A DNA stretch of 64,000 nt. It comes from Streptomyces seoulensis. Lineage in GTDB: Bacteria > Actinomycetota > Actinomycetes > Streptomycetales > Streptomycetaceae. Under the pieces are notes generated by a model that saw only the letters and a list, made by a program, of their open reading frames with translations, searched no databases and was not told the DNA's origin. Positions 33,883 to 42,776 of the stretch are shown one piece after another. The translations under genes and the position numbers were made by a program. Location of the stretch: contig NZ_CP032229.1 in assembly GCF_004328625.1 (NCBI RefSeq), positions 6,138,001 through 6,202,000 of the forward strand, read 5' to 3'. Position 1 is the first letter of the stretch. Each line of letters opens with the position of its first letter.

Positions 33883-35634
33883 TCAGTGATGGAGAAGCCG
33901 CGCCAGCAGCAGGTACGCGCGCTGTTCCGCCGCCGCGAGGGCCGCCGGGTCGATGCCCGCCGACAGCAGTTCGCCCGCCGCCGCGTCGTCCGCCTCGCGC
34001 AACTCGACCACGCTGACGGCGAGATGGACCGGGACCACCGGATGCGGCGGCCGGGACCGCAGGACGAGCGCCCGCTCGGCCCGCTCGGTCGCCTCGGTGC
34101 ACTGCGCGAGCGCCCGCTCCACCCGTACCGCCGCCCGGTCGTGCACCACCAGCAGCGCGCACACGAGCCCGATGACGATGCCGAGCAGCGACCCGAGTCC
34201 CCGGTCCACGATCAGCTCCTCCGGCGACTCCGGGTCGGCCAGATCGCTCAGCAGCAGCGCCAGCGGGGTCAGGAAGACCACGCCCAGGCCATAGTTGCGT
34301 ACGACCATGTACTCCATCAGGAACTCCAGCGCCACGATCACCAGCGCCAGCAGCACCGGCGCCGGATGCCCGGCCAGCACCCCGAGCGCGATCATCAGCC
34401 CGAGCGCCGTGCCCAGGGTGCGCTGCACCGCTCGCTGGACCGTGGTGCGGACGTTCACCGAGTGCAGCACGGCCGCCGCCGAGATCGCCGCCCAGTAGCC
34501 GTGCCCCAGTCCCAGCGCCAGCGCGGCGCCGCCCGCCACCAGTGTGCCCAGCACCATCCGCAGCGCCGGCACCAGCAGTACCGACACCGGCTTGCGCCCG
34601 CCGGGCCGCCCGCGCACCAGCACCCAGGCCCGCCGCGCCCCCGGGTCGTCCGGCACCGGCGCGCGCGGCGAGAAGCGGCGCCCCGGCTCCGGGGGCAGCG
34701 AGGAGTACGCGGCCAGATCGGCCAGCACCTGCGGATACCGCTGGTGCCGGTCGGCCAGCATGCCCGCCTGGGTCCGCAGCAGCCGGGCCAGCTCCGGAGG
34801 GTCCTCGGGGGTGCCACGGGTGGAGTCGATCAGCAGCGACCAGGACAGGTCGGTCAGCCGGACACAGGTGTTGTCCTCGCCGGGCCGCTTGGAGGTGGTC
34901 GGCGGCGCCAGCCCGAGACAGTCGTACGCCTGGAGCACCGCGGCCGTCGCCTGGTGCCGGGAGCGGCCCACACCGCCTCGGGCGGAGTCCAGCAGCTCGG
35001 CGAGCCGGCGCAGCGCGGCGGCCACCGACAGCCGCTGCGGCCGGTCGGGATGGATCAGGCGGCCCAGCAGCGCCAGTGCCCACGCCAGCAGCGAGCCCAG
35101 CGCGGCCATGCCCGTGCGGGGGAGTACCTGGCCCGGCGTGGTCGTGGCGTTGGCGGCCACGGCGAAGGAGAACAGCAGCAGGATCGCGCCCAGCCCGCCG
35201 AGCCCGGTCGCGTCGCACACGTACTTGCTCACGCCCGCCACCAGCGCCGTCGCCGCGACCACCACCGCCGCCCCGGCCACACTCGACCAGGGACGCGCCA
35301 CCGACGCCAGCGCCGAACCGACGCCCACACAGGCCGTCATGGCCAGCGCGACCCACGCCAGCGCCCACGCCCGGCGGCGGTAGGGCAGATTCCGGCCGAA
35401 CGTCGTGGTGAACGCCCCGAGCATCCCGTACACCGCGAGGTCGGGACGGCCGGCCAGCACCACCGGCAGGCCCGCCAGCGCCATCGCCAGGGCCGCGCGC
35501 ACCGCGAACAGCAGCGCGCCGTCCACCCGCTGGAGGGCCAGTACCCCGCGCGGGAACAGCACGTGCCCGACACCGGAGGCGTCCCACCGGCGCCCGCCGC
35601 CACCGGCGGGGGAGGAACGGCGTGAAGGGGGCAT
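33883..35634 (-). CDS. FUSC family membrane protein, paralog 1
   Basis: This 583-residue inner-membrane protein has two blocks of about six helices, typical of FUSC/YccS/AaeB relatives. The first runs about 25-200 (VRAALAMALAGLPVVLAG, LGAFTTTFGRNLPYRRRAW). The second runs about 360-500 (LGHGYWAAISAAAVLHSVN, LGTALGLMIALGVL, VRNYGLGVVFLTPLALLLS). A cytoplasmic region lies between. AaeB is a p-hydroxybenzoate efflux protein; the transport role here is inferred. The ATG at 35634 has a TATACA box ending 6 nt upstream and no ribosome site, so it is probably leaderless. It is paralogous to the gene at 47596. The Clp gene follows downstream on the same strand. Confidence 0.93.
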   Translation of the reverse strand: MPPSRRSSPAGGGGRRWDASGVGHVLFPRGVLALQRVDGALLFAVRAALAMALAGLPVVLAGRPDLAVYGMLGAFTTTFGRNLPYRRRAWALAWVALAMTACVGVGSALASVARPWSSVAGAAVVVAATALVAGVSKYVCDATGLGGLGAILLLFSFAVAANATTTPGQVLPRTGMAALGSLLAWALALLGRLIHPDRPQRLSVAAALRRLAELLDSARGGVGRSRHQATAAVLQAYDCLGLAPPTTSKRPGEDNTCVRLTDLSWSLLIDSTRGTPEDPPELARLLRTQAGMLADRHQRYPQVLADLAAYSSLPPEPGRRFSPRAPVPDDPGARRAWVLVRGRPGGRKPVSVLLVPALRMVLGTLVAGGAALALGLGHGYWAAISAAAVLHSVNVRTTVQRAVQRTLGTALGLMIALGVLAGHPAPVLLALVIVALEFLMEYMVVRNYGLGVVFLTPLALLLSDLADPESPEELIVDRGLGSLLGIVIGLVCALLVVHDRAAVRVERALAQCTEATERAERALVLRSRPPHPVVPVHLAVSVVELREADDAAAGELLSAGIDPAALAAAEQRAYLLLARLLHH

Positions 35635-35640
35635 GTTCGG

Positions 35641-35646
35641 TGTATA
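35641..35646 (-). promoter_or_regulatory. TATACA -10-like box, leaderless FUSC paralog 1
   Basis: On the minus strand TATACA ends 6 nt before the ATG at 35634, which puts the predicted transcription start at the A of the start codon. This supports the chosen start over the 36135 frame. Confidence 0.5.
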
Positions 35647-35732
35647 CCACCTGCTCCCGGCCCAGTCCTGATCGACTTGTGCAGGCCGTGTGCATGGCGT
35701 CGTACCGCAGGCGGGAATGTGGTGACAGGGCC

Positions 35733-35738
35733 TAGGGT
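35733..35738 (+). promoter_or_regulatory. TAGGGT -10-like box, leaderless DUF1345
   Basis: TAGGGT lies 8 nt before the ATG at 35747. The expected transcript starts within 1-2 nt of the start codon, and no Shine-Dalgarno sequence precedes it. Confidence 0.45.
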
Positions 35739-35746
35739 GGGGCCGT

Positions 35747-36388
35747 ATGAGCATGTGGCTGCCGTTGTCCGCGGTTCCCAGGCTCGGCGGCTGTCTTGCC
35801 GTCGGAGCGATCGTCGGCCTTGCTGTCGGCCTGACCGGTAATCCGGCGCCGCTGGCCATCCTGTCCGGCATCGCCGCCGTCGGCACCGTCTTCGTGGTCA
35901 CCGGCTGGATCGTGCTGTGGCCCATGGACGCCGAGACCACCCGCGCCGACGCCCGCCGCGAGGACTTCCGGCCCGCCGTGGACGAACTCGTGGTCGTCGC
36001 CGTCTCACTGTGCGGGCTCGGCGGCATCGTGCTGATGCTGGTCGCGCACCGCTCCGGCGCCGACACCGGGGCCGCCGCCGCCATCGCGCTGCTCGGCGTC
36101 CTCATGGCCTGGGCCGCGCTGCACCTGATGTACACGGCCCGCTACGCCTACCTGTACTACGGTCCGGCCGAGGGCGGCATCGACTTCAACTCCGAGCTGA
36201 AGCCCGCCTATCCGGACTTCTTCTACTTCAGCTACAACCTCGGCATGACCTACCAGGTCTCCGACACCAGCGTCTCCCACCCGCTGATCCGGGCCGTGGC
36301 GCTGCGGCACTGTCTGCTGTCGTACCTGTTCGGCATCAGCGTGCTGGCCACCACCATCAACCTGGTCGCGGGCGTCGTCACCGGCTGA
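35747..36388 (+). CDS. DUF1345 family membrane protein
   Basis: This 213-residue integral membrane protein has five predicted helices. The family signature [20 protein letters not shown], then [19 protein letters not shown], is clear. DUF1345 is frequent in bacteria and its function is unknown. It is divergent from the FUSC gene and converges on moaE, with the stop codons immediately adjacent. No operon partner is visible. Confidence 0.9.
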   Translation: MSMWLPLSAVPRLGGCLAVGAIVGLAVGLTGNPAPLAILSGIAAVGTVFVVTGWIVLWPMDAETTRADARREDFRPAVDELVVVAVSLCGLGGIVLMLVAHRSGADTGAAAAIALLGVLMAWAALHLMYTARYAYLYYGPAEGGIDFNSELKPAYPDFFYFSYNLGMTYQVSDTSVSHPLIRAVALRHCLLSYLFGISVLATTINLVAGVVTG

Positions 36389-36892
36389 TCAGCAGGCGCC
36401 GACCCACTCCGTGGCACCGTCGGCGAAGATCTGCCGCTTCCAGACCGGCACCTCGTGCTTGAGGGTGTCGATGAGCTTGCGGCACGCGGCGAACGCCTCC
36501 GCGCGGTGCGGACAGGAGACCGCCGTGATCACCGCGACGTCCCCGATCGCCAGCAGACCCGTACGGTGCACGGCGGCCAGCGCGCGCACCGGGAACTCGG
36601 CCGCGACCTCCTCCGCCACCCGGCGCAGCTCGGCCTCGGCGGAGGGGTGCGCGCTGTACTCCAGGGACGACACGGACCTGCCGCCGTCGTGGTCACGGAC
36701 CGTGCCGACGAACAGCGCGGTACCGCCCGCCGCGTCGTCACCGACCGCGCCGTACACCTCGTCGAGGGAGAGCGGGGTGTCGCGCAGGCCGAGCAGGCGG
36801 ATGGGGGAGGGGAGCAGGGTGGGGAGCGGCATGAGGTGATCCGGTTTCCGGGTGAAGGGGGAGGTGGGTGAGGTACGGGGCTGCTCAGCCAC
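36389..36892 (-). CDS. moaE: Molybdopterin synthase catalytic subunit MoaE
   Basis: MoaE transfers two sulfurs from the MoaD thiocarboxylate to precursor Z, giving molybdopterin. Key motifs are GGTALFVGTVRDHDGG, SCPHRAEAFAACRKLIDTLK and the catalytic EVPVWKRQ with its Lys. The 167-residue length includes an extra N-terminal leader of about 30. The start at 36892 overlaps the moaD stop by 8 nt, so both subunits are made together. It is the last gene of the cyd-Moco strand. Confidence 0.95.
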   Translation of the reverse strand: MAEQPRTSPTSPFTRKPDHLMPLPTLLPSPIRLLGLRDTPLSLDEVYGAVGDDAAGGTALFVGTVRDHDGGRSVSSLEYSAHPSAEAELRRVAEEVAAEFPVRALAAVHRTGLLAIGDVAVITAVSCPHRAEAFAACRKLIDTLKHEVPVWKRQIFADGATEWVGAC

Positions 36893-37160
36893 CGGCGAAG
36901 GGCGGGAGCACCTCGACCACGGCGCCGTCCCGCAGCGCGACCGAGGCGTGGTCGCGGACGCCGACCGGGTCGCCGTCCACCAGGAAGGAGCAGACCCCGA
37001 GGACCCGCGCGAAGCGCGGCTCGTCCGCGTGGCGGGAGCGCGCCTGCTCCAGTGCCTGGGCGAGGGTCCCCGCCCGGTAGGACTCCTCCGCCGTGCCGGC
37101 CGCGCTCTTGGCCGCGGCCCAGTAGCGGATGGTGCCGGTGGTCGCCGTCTTCGTCTCCAT
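36885..37160 (-). CDS. moaD: Molybdopterin synthase sulfur carrier subunit MoaD
   Basis: This 91-residue beta-grasp protein ends in the required Gly-Gly (VEVLPPFAGG), which is activated as a thiocarboxylate. TIRYWAAAKSAAGT starts the fold. It partners the MoaE encoded directly downstream with an 8-nt overlap, and is 45 bp after moeA. No MoeB/ThiF-type activating enzyme is encoded nearby, so that step must be supplied elsewhere. Confidence 0.94.
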   Translation of the reverse strand: METKTATTGTIRYWAAAKSAAGTAEESYRAGTLAQALEQARSRHADEPRFARVLGVCSFLVDGDPVGVRDHASVALRDGAVVEVLPPFAGG

Positions 37161-37205
37161 GTCCTTCGCCTTCTCGGGGGGTCTGTGAGGTGGTCGGGGG
37201 GTGGG

Positions 37206-38411
37206 TCAGCCGGTGGGCAGCGGCAGCAGCTCCACCGCGTCCCCGGCCGCGACCCCGCCGGGCGGGACCACGGCCAGCGCGTCGGCCAGGGCCAGCCCGC
37301 GCAGCATCGCGGGGCCGTCGTACGGCAGCGGCGCCACGCCGGTGCCCGCCGTGCGCACCGGCAGCAGCCGGGTGTCGCGCGGATGGCCGGGCAGCGCCTC
37401 GGCGGTCACCGCGCCGCGCGGGCCGGGTTCGGCGTGCCCGCCGAGCGCGCGCAGCAGCGGCGCGGCCAGGGTGGCCGTACCGGCCACGGCGGCCAGCGGG
37501 TTGCCGGGCAGGCCGACCAGGAGGCGGACGCGGCCGTCCGCCGTGGCGGGCAGCCGGGCCAGCAGCATCGGGTGGCCCGGCCGTACCGACACGGAGTCGA
37601 CGATCAGCTCCGCGTCCAGCAGCCGCAGCGTCTCGTGCAGGAAGTCCACCGGCCCGGCAGCCGTGCTGCCGGTGGTGATCACGACGTCGGCGGGTGAGTG
37701 GGCCACCGCCTCCCGCAGCTCCGTCAGCCGGTCCGCCACCCGGTGCCGGCCGATCACCTCGGCGCCGAGTCCGCGCAGCCAGGACGGCAGCAGCGGACCG
37801 AGCGCGTCGCGGACCCGGCCGCCGCGCGGCACCCCGGTGTCCAGCAGCTCGTCGCCCAGGACGAACAGCTCCACGCTGGGCCGGCGGTGCACCACCAGCC
37901 GGTCGTAGCCGCTCGCCGCCGCCAGGCCCAGCACGGACGGGGTGACGCTGGTCCCGGCCGGGAGCAGCGGCTCACCGCTCGCGCACTCCTGCCCGCGCGG
38001 ACGCACGTCGTGGCCCTCGGGGAGGGGGCCGGGGGCGGCGAGGTGGAGCAGGCTCGTGGACCGCTCCACCTCGCCGTGCTCGCGGCGCAGTACGGCGCTC
38101 GCCCCCGGCGGCAGCGGCGCGCCGGTGGCGATCGGCACGGCGGTACCGGCCGCGAGCGGTTCCGGCTGCTCGCCCGCGAGCACACCCCGCGCCCCCGTCT
38201 GCCAGGGGCCGGGTCCGGACACGGCCCAGCCGTCCATGGCGGAGGTGGCGAACGGCGGCAGGTCGGTCAGCGCCGTCAGCGGCTCGGCCAGGGCATGGCC
38301 GAGCGCGTCCTCCAGGGTGCGCGGCACACCGGGGAGCGCGGCCCCGGCGGCGGCGCGTGCCAGGGAGCGGGCGCGCTCCCAGGACGGGTGCTGCGCCGGG
38401 CCGCCGGTCAC
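37206..38411 (-). CDS. moeA: Molybdopterin molybdotransferase MoeA
   Basis: MoeA inserts molybdate into adenylylated molybdopterin. The 401-residue protein shows the N-terminal LPPFATSAMDGWAV, the central VVITTGSTAAG (the family has TGGxxxG; here the second Gly is Ser), and LPGNPLAAVAGT with the C-terminal domain IV. The start is the GTG at 38411, overlapping the stop of the upstream DUF6457-like gene by 4 nt (GTGA). That overlap sets the start against the longer frame. It lies between moaA and moaD in the same operon. Confidence 0.93.
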   Translation of the reverse strand: MTGGPAQHPSWERARSLARAAAGAALPGVPRTLEDALGHALAEPLTALTDLPPFATSAMDGWAVSGPGPWQTGARGVLAGEQPEPLAAGTAVPIATGAPLPPGASAVLRREHGEVERSTSLLHLAAPGPLPEGHDVRPRGQECASGEPLLPAGTSVTPSVLGLAAASGYDRLVVHRRPSVELFVLGDELLDTGVPRGGRVRDALGPLLPSWLRGLGAEVIGRHRVADRLTELREAVAHSPADVVITTGSTAAGPVDFLHETLRLLDAELIVDSVSVRPGHPMLLARLPATADGRVRLLVGLPGNPLAAVAGTATLAAPLLRALGGHAEPGPRGAVTAEALPGHPRDTRLLPVRTAGTGVAPLPYDGPAMLRGLALADALAVVPPGGVAAGDAVELLPLPTG

Positions 38412-38665
38412 AGCGCCGCCGTGCCGTTCTCGTGCTCGGCGGCCCACCGCTCGGCCAGCTCGGTCACCTTCCGGTTCGCCTCCGACACCGCGCCGGTGCC
38501 GCCGCCCTGGAGCGCGGCCGCGTAGCCGACCAGGAAGGAGGTGAGCGGGGCGGCCGGGCGGGCCACCTCGTGCGCGACCACCTTGGTCATGTCCAGCAGC
38601 CCGGCGATGTCGACATCGAGGTCGATGCCCAGCTCGGCCTTGGCCGCCGCGATCCATTCGTGCAT
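38408..38665 (-). CDS. Small DUF6457-like protein in the Moco operon
   Basis: This 85-residue helical, soluble protein starts MHEWIAAAKAELGIDLDVDI. It continues LLDMTKVVAHEVARPAAPLT and has an acidic C-terminal helix. It resembles the DUF6457 proteins found beside moaA/moeA in Streptomyces. The location between moaA and moeA, with 4-nt overlap into moeA, argues for a Moco-related role, but the function is unknown. The start at 38665 is the family-like Met; the ribosome site is weak, so a coupled or alternative start is possible. Confidence 0.85.
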   Translation of the reverse strand: MHEWIAAAKAELGIDLDVDIAGLLDMTKVVAHEVARPAAPLTSFLVGYAAALQGGGTGAVSEANRKVTELAERWAAEHENGTAAL

Positions 38666-38694
38666 CCGGTTCACTTCGTCGGTCCTCACTCGTC

Positions 38695-38746
38695 GTGTCC
38701 GTACGGGGTGTCCGTACAGCGTGTCGGTACGGGGTGTCGGTACGGG
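38695..38746. repeat. Four tandem 13-bp repeats between moaA and the DUF6457-like gene
   Basis: The units are GTGTCCGTACGGG, GTGTCCGTACAGC, GTGTCGGTACGGG and GTGTCGGTACGGG, head to tail for 52 bp. They begin 29 bp upstream of the DUF6457-like start and end 2 bp after the moaA stop. Each unit carries a GTAC core. They could be a regulator array or a replication-slippage product. Confidence 0.75.
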
Positions 38747-38748
38747 TC

Positions 38749-39780
38749 TCAGCCGCCGATGGCCGACATGGGCCGGTCGGGGCGGCGGAAGTCCTCGCTG
38801 TTGATGGCGTGGCCGGGGCCCTTGACGGCGATGCAGGAGCGCCAGGCGACCTCCAGCGCGTCGTCGTCGGCGCCCGCGCGGAGCAGGGCGCGCAGGTCGG
38901 ACTCCTTGGTGGCGAACAGGCAGTTGCGCAACTGCCCGTCGGCGGTGAGCCGTACCCGGTCGCAGTTGCCGCAGAACGGCCGGGTGACGCTGGCGATCAC
39001 GCCCACGTACGCGTCCGTGCCGTCGATCCGCCACTCCTCGGCCGGGGCGTTGTCCTCGCGGGGGACGGGGGTGAGGGTGAAGCGCTCGCCGATCCGGTCC
39101 AGGATCTCGGCGGCGGTGACCATCTTCTCCCGCTCCCAGGCGCCCTGGGCGTCCAGCGGCATCGACTCGATGAACCGCATCCGGTAGCCGTTCTCCACGG
39201 CGAACGCGGTCAGGTCCGCGATCTCGTCGTCGTTCACCCCGCGCACCGGCACCGCGTTGACCTTGACCGGGTCGAGACCGGCGGCGCGGGCCGCGCGCAG
39301 CCCCTCCAGCACGTCGGTCAGCCGGTCGCGCCGGGTGATGGCGGCGAACCGCTCCGGGCGCAGGGTGTCCAGGCTGACGTTGACCCGGCCGAGCCCGGCC
39401 TCCCGCAGCGCCCCGGCGGTACGGGCGAGCCCGATGCCGTTGGTGGTGATGGACAGCTCGGGCGTCTTCGGAAGCCCGGACAGCCGGGCGACCAGACCGG
39501 GCAGACCCCGGCGCACCAGGGGCTCCCCACCGGTCAGCCGGACCTCGGTGATGCCGAGCCGCCCGGTGGCGATGCCGACCAATCGGACGATCTCGTCGTC
39601 GCCGAGCAGCTCGTCCTTGGGCAGCCAGGCCAGGCCCTCGGCCGGCATGCAGTAGGTGCAGCGCAGGTTGCAGCGGTCGGTCAGGGAGAGGCGGAGGTCG
39701 GTGTGGACGCGGCCGAAGCGGTCCACCAGCGGCTTCGGGGCGGCGGTGTCGCCGTGCTGGTCGGTGAGCGGTCGGGACAC
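38749..39780 (-). CDS. moaA: GTP 3',8-cyclase MoaA (radical SAM)
   Basis: MoaA converts GTP to 3',8-cyclo-dihydro-GTP with S-adenosylmethionine, the first Moco step. The N-terminal 4Fe-4S cluster motif is TDRCNLRCTYCMPAEG. The C-terminal cluster is CGNCDRVRLTADGQLRNC. RLTGGEPLVR and VNVSLDTL are also typical. The GTG at 39780 is the start because AAGG lies 7 nt upstream; the longer frame reaches into cydB. It follows cydB by 146 bp on the same strand. C-terminal Gly-Gly (SAIGG), important for MoaA, is present. Confidence 0.95.
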   Translation of the reverse strand: MSRPLTDQHGDTAAPKPLVDRFGRVHTDLRLSLTDRCNLRCTYCMPAEGLAWLPKDELLGDDEIVRLVGIATGRLGITEVRLTGGEPLVRRGLPGLVARLSGLPKTPELSITTNGIGLARTAGALREAGLGRVNVSLDTLRPERFAAITRRDRLTDVLEGLRAARAAGLDPVKVNAVPVRGVNDDEIADLTAFAVENGYRMRFIESMPLDAQGAWEREKMVTAAEILDRIGERFTLTPVPREDNAPAEEWRIDGTDAYVGVIASVTRPFCGNCDRVRLTADGQLRNCLFATKESDLRALLRAGADDDALEVAWRSCIAVKGPGHAINSEDFRRPDRPMSAIGG

Positions 39781-39830
39781 GGGCCTGCCTTCTTCCTGTG
39801 CTGCCGGTCGGCGGTCGTACGGTGTGCGGT

Positions 39831-39847
39831 CCGCCCGCACCGGGCGG
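39831..39847 (-). other. Small hairpin in the cydB-moaA gap
   Basis: CCGCCCG and CGGGCGG pair around a 3-nt loop in the middle of the 146-bp gap. It may be an attenuator or terminator between cydB and moaA. I could not match this gap to a Moco riboswitch. Confidence 0.35.
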
Positions 39848-39926
39848 CGGTGGCGTGCTCCGGGTGGACGTGCGGCGCACACCGGACCGCTCAGATGATC
39901 ATCACGGTCGGTGCCCCGGCCCCCGG

Positions 39927-40976
39927 TCATCGCCACGCCGGGGGCCGCCGCACCCCGGCCGGCGCGCTCGGCGCGTGGGCGGTGACGGGGATGTGCTGGA
40001 CGCCGATCCGCTTGCGGAACACCCAGTAGGTCCAGCCCTGGTAGAGCAGCACCAGCGGAGTGGCGAACCCGGCGACCCAGGTGATGATCCCCAGCGTGTA
40101 CGAGCCGGCGGCCGCGTTGGCCGCGGTCAGGCTCCACGCCGCGTTGAGGCTGGACGGCATCACCTGCGGGAACAGGGCCAGGAAGAGCATCGCGGTGGAC
40201 GCCACCACGCTCAGCCCGGAGGCGACGAACGCCCGCCCCTCGCGGGCACCGAAGTTGAAGCCCAGCGACACCAGCACCGCGAGCACGGCGACGGCCTCCG
40301 CGACCAGGCTGCGCACATTGCCGGTGTCGACCTGGGTCCAGGTCAGGAAGGCCAGCAGCAGCAGGACGGTCAGCACACCGGCCTTCTGGGCCAGATGCCG
40401 CGCCCGGTGCCGGATGCTGCCCATCGTCTTCAGCGAGGCGAACACCGCGCCGTGGAAGGTGAACAGCACGGTCGTGGTGACGCCGCCCAGCAGCGCGTAC
40501 GGCTGGACCAGTTCGGCGGGGCCGCCGTGGTACTCGTGGTCGGCGCCGATCGGCAGGCCGTGGACCATCGCGGCGAACAGCACGCCCCACAGGAAGGCCA
40601 GCACCAGCGAGGTGACGAAGACGATCGCCTCCCAGTTGCGCTTCCAGCGCTCGCCGTCGCGCTTGTGCCGGTACTCGAAGGCCACACCGCGCAGGATCAG
40701 GCAGAGCAGGATGACGAACATCGGCAGATAGAAGCCGCTGAACAGGGTGGCGTACCAGTCGGGGAAGGCGGCGAAGGTCGCGCCGGCCGCGGTGACCAGC
40801 CAGACCTCGTTGCCGTCCCAGACGGGGCCGATGGTGTTGAGCAGGACACGGCGCTCGGTCTCCCCGCGGGCGAGCACCCGGGTCAGGATGCCCACCCCGA
40901 AGTCGAAGCCCTCCAGGAAGAAGTAGCCGACCCACAGCAGGGCTATGACGAAGAACCAGAGGTCATGGAGATGCAC
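39927..40976 (-). CDS. cydB: Cytochrome bd ubiquinol oxidase subunit II
   Basis: This 349-residue membrane subunit of the bd oxidase starts LWFFVIALLWVGYFFLEGFD. It has the family segment GPVWDGNEVWLVTAAGATFAAFP and about eight helices. With CydA it forms the quinol oxidase with high oxygen affinity. The GTG at 40976 is the start, 23 bp after the cydA stop; GAGAGAG lies upstream. In many Streptomyces, cydCD (cytochrome bd assembly ABC transporter) follows. Here moaA follows instead. Confidence 0.95.
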   Translation of the reverse strand: MHLHDLWFFVIALLWVGYFFLEGFDFGVGILTRVLARGETERRVLLNTIGPVWDGNEVWLVTAAGATFAAFPDWYATLFSGFYLPMFVILLCLILRGVAFEYRHKRDGERWKRNWEAIVFVTSLVLAFLWGVLFAAMVHGLPIGADHEYHGGPAELVQPYALLGGVTTTVLFTFHGAVFASLKTMGSIRHRARHLAQKAGVLTVLLLLAFLTWTQVDTGNVRSLVAEAVAVLAVLVSLGFNFGAREGRAFVASGLSVVASTAMLFLALFPQVMPSSLNAAWSLTAANAAAGSYTLGIITWVAGFATPLVLLYQGWTYWVFRKRIGVQHIPVTAHAPSAPAGVRRPPAWR

Positions 40977-40999
40977 GGTTCCGGACTCTCTCTTACGGA

Positions 41000-42574
41000 T
41001 CAGTAGGCGAAGGCGAGCGGCTTGTCGGCGTCCCTCGGGGAGCCCTCGAGCGTGGAGGCGCCACCGAGCTTGATGTCCCTGAGCGGTGGCCGTTCGGTGG
41101 TGACCGGTCCGGCGCCCGCGTACTTCACCAGCAGCTTGAGCTCGACCACGGCGAGCGCGATGTACAGCAGGCTGAAGCCGATGAGCGTGATGAGCTGCTC
41201 GGTCAGCGAGACGTTCGGGGAGACCGCGTCCACGGTGCGCAACAGGCCGGTGACGGCCCAGGGCTGACGGCCCATCGCGGTGAAGATCCAGCCGAAGGAG
41301 TTGGCGATCACCGGGAAGGCCATCGTGAGGATGCCCGCCCGCCAGGCCAGACCGGCGCCCACGGCGCCCAGTTCGCGGTTCCTGGTGAGCATCAGCCGGG
41401 GCACGTCGAAGGAGCCGGTGCGGTGCTCGGGGGCGACCCAGAACTTCCTTCGCGTCAGCCAGAGTCCGGCCGCGCCGAGGGTGAAGGAGGTCATGCCGAA
41501 CAGGATCATCGCCCGGAAACCCCAGTACGTCATGGGGACGTTCGGGATGTACTCGGCCGGCGAACCGCCGTACGCGGCCGCCTCGGCCTTCGCCGTGTCG
41601 TTGATGCCGGGGACCGCCGAGTGGAAGTCCTTGTGCGCCAGGAAGGAGAGCAGGCCGGGGACCTGTACGTCGACGCTGTTGCGCTGGTGGGCGACGTCCG
41701 GGACCGAGAAGGCGGAGAAGGGGGCCGGTGCCTCCTTGTCCCACAGTGCCTCGGCTGCGGCCATCTTCATCGGCTGCTGCTCGAACATCACCTCGCCGAG
41801 CTTGTCACCGCTGATCGCGGTGCCGAGGCCGAAGACGACGGCCAGCACCAGGCCGAGCCGGAGCGAGGTCCGCATGGCCGCGACCTGCTTGAGGTCGGTG
41901 GGCCTGCCCCGGCGCTGGAGCCGGGCGGCACGCCACAGGTGCATGGCCGAGATCCCCATGACGAAGGCGGCGCCGGTCAGGAACGCGGCCGTCAGGGTGT
42001 GGGCGACCACCACCAGGTTGAGCTTCTGGAAGAGCACCGCGCCGATGTCGGTCAGATGCGCCTTGCCGGCCGCCTTGTCCAGGCTGAAGCCGACCGGGTT
42101 CTGCATGAAGGAGTTGGCGGCGAGGATGAAGTACGTCGACAGGATCGTGCCGATCGAGACCATCCAGATGCACGCGCAGTGGATCTTCTTGGGCAGCTTG
42201 TCCCAGCCGAAGATCCACAGTCCGATGAAGGTGGACTCGAAGAAGAAGGCCAGCAGGGCCTCCATGGCGAGCGGCGCGCCGAAGACATCGCCCACGAAGC
42301 GGGAGTAGGCGGACCAGTTCATCCCGAACTGGAACTCCTGCACCAGCCCGGTGACGACACCCAGCGCGATGTTGATCAGGAAGAGCTTGCCCCAGAACTT
42401 GGTGGCGTGGAAGTACTTCGTCCTGCCCGTGCGGACGTACGCCGTCTCCAGGCCCGCCGTGATCGCCACCAGACTGATGGTGAGGGGCACGAACAGGTAG
42501 TGGTAGACGGTGGTCATCCCGAACTGCCATCGCGCGATGGTGTCCGGGGCCAGTGCCAGATACACGGCAGGCAT
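41000..42574 (-). CDS. cydA: Cytochrome bd ubiquinol oxidase subunit I
   Basis: This 524-residue integral membrane subunit binds hemes b558, b595 and d. The His ligand near the N-terminus lies in TTVYHYLFVPLTISL. GRQPW (in FTAMGRQPWAVTG) is the quinol-oxidation signature. The long Q-loop between helices 6 and 7 is of the short type. AGGAG lies a few nt before the start. The upstream region has only a half-site TGTGAA that resembles a Rex site, not a complete one. Transcribed divergently from the FdhF-type gene across 307 bp. Confidence 0.96.
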   Translation of the reverse strand: MPAVYLALAPDTIARWQFGMTTVYHYLFVPLTISLVAITAGLETAYVRTGRTKYFHATKFWGKLFLINIALGVVTGLVQEFQFGMNWSAYSRFVGDVFGAPLAMEALLAFFFESTFIGLWIFGWDKLPKKIHCACIWMVSIGTILSTYFILAANSFMQNPVGFSLDKAAGKAHLTDIGAVLFQKLNLVVVAHTLTAAFLTGAAFVMGISAMHLWRAARLQRRGRPTDLKQVAAMRTSLRLGLVLAVVFGLGTAISGDKLGEVMFEQQPMKMAAAEALWDKEAPAPFSAFSVPDVAHQRNSVDVQVPGLLSFLAHKDFHSAVPGINDTAKAEAAAYGGSPAEYIPNVPMTYWGFRAMILFGMTSFTLGAAGLWLTRRKFWVAPEHRTGSFDVPRLMLTRNRELGAVGAGLAWRAGILTMAFPVIANSFGWIFTAMGRQPWAVTGLLRTVDAVSPNVSLTEQLITLIGFSLLYIALAVVELKLLVKYAGAGPVTTERPPLRDIKLGGASTLEGSPRDADKPLAFAY

Positions 42575-42660
42575 CTCCTGAATGTGAATTATCGATTTGG
42601 CGTTCGCCGGACAGCGTCGGCCAATTTGTCGCCCGAGTCAAAGAGGGGTGGTCGATCGGG

Positions 42661-42676
42661 TAATAGGCGGTAGTTA
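42661..42676. promoter_or_regulatory. LysR-type box upstream of the FdhF gene
   Basis: TAATAGGCGGTAGTTA contains ATA and TAT-like arms 9 nt apart (with the following T). It fits the inverted A-T-rich arms of LysR-family sites. It lies midway between cydA and the FdhF gene. Confidence 0.35.
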
Positions 42677-42776
42677 TCCTCGCCCCGAGAGGCGCCCTCC
42701 TCGCCCCATCATGCCTGGTCAACGCCGTACGGCGAAATGTGCGATGCTTCGTGCGGCGAGCGGAACCGGGAGATAA

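Noticed and set aside
38695..38746. CRISPR array
   Set aside because: The four repeats are 13 bp and head to tail with no spacers, and there are no cas genes.
39781..39926. Moco riboswitch upstream of moaA
   Set aside because: I find only a small 7-bp hairpin and no recognisable Moco-RNA core.
42575..42610. Rex (redox regulator) box upstream of cydA
   Set aside because: Only a single TGTGAA half-site is present; the second inverted half is missing.
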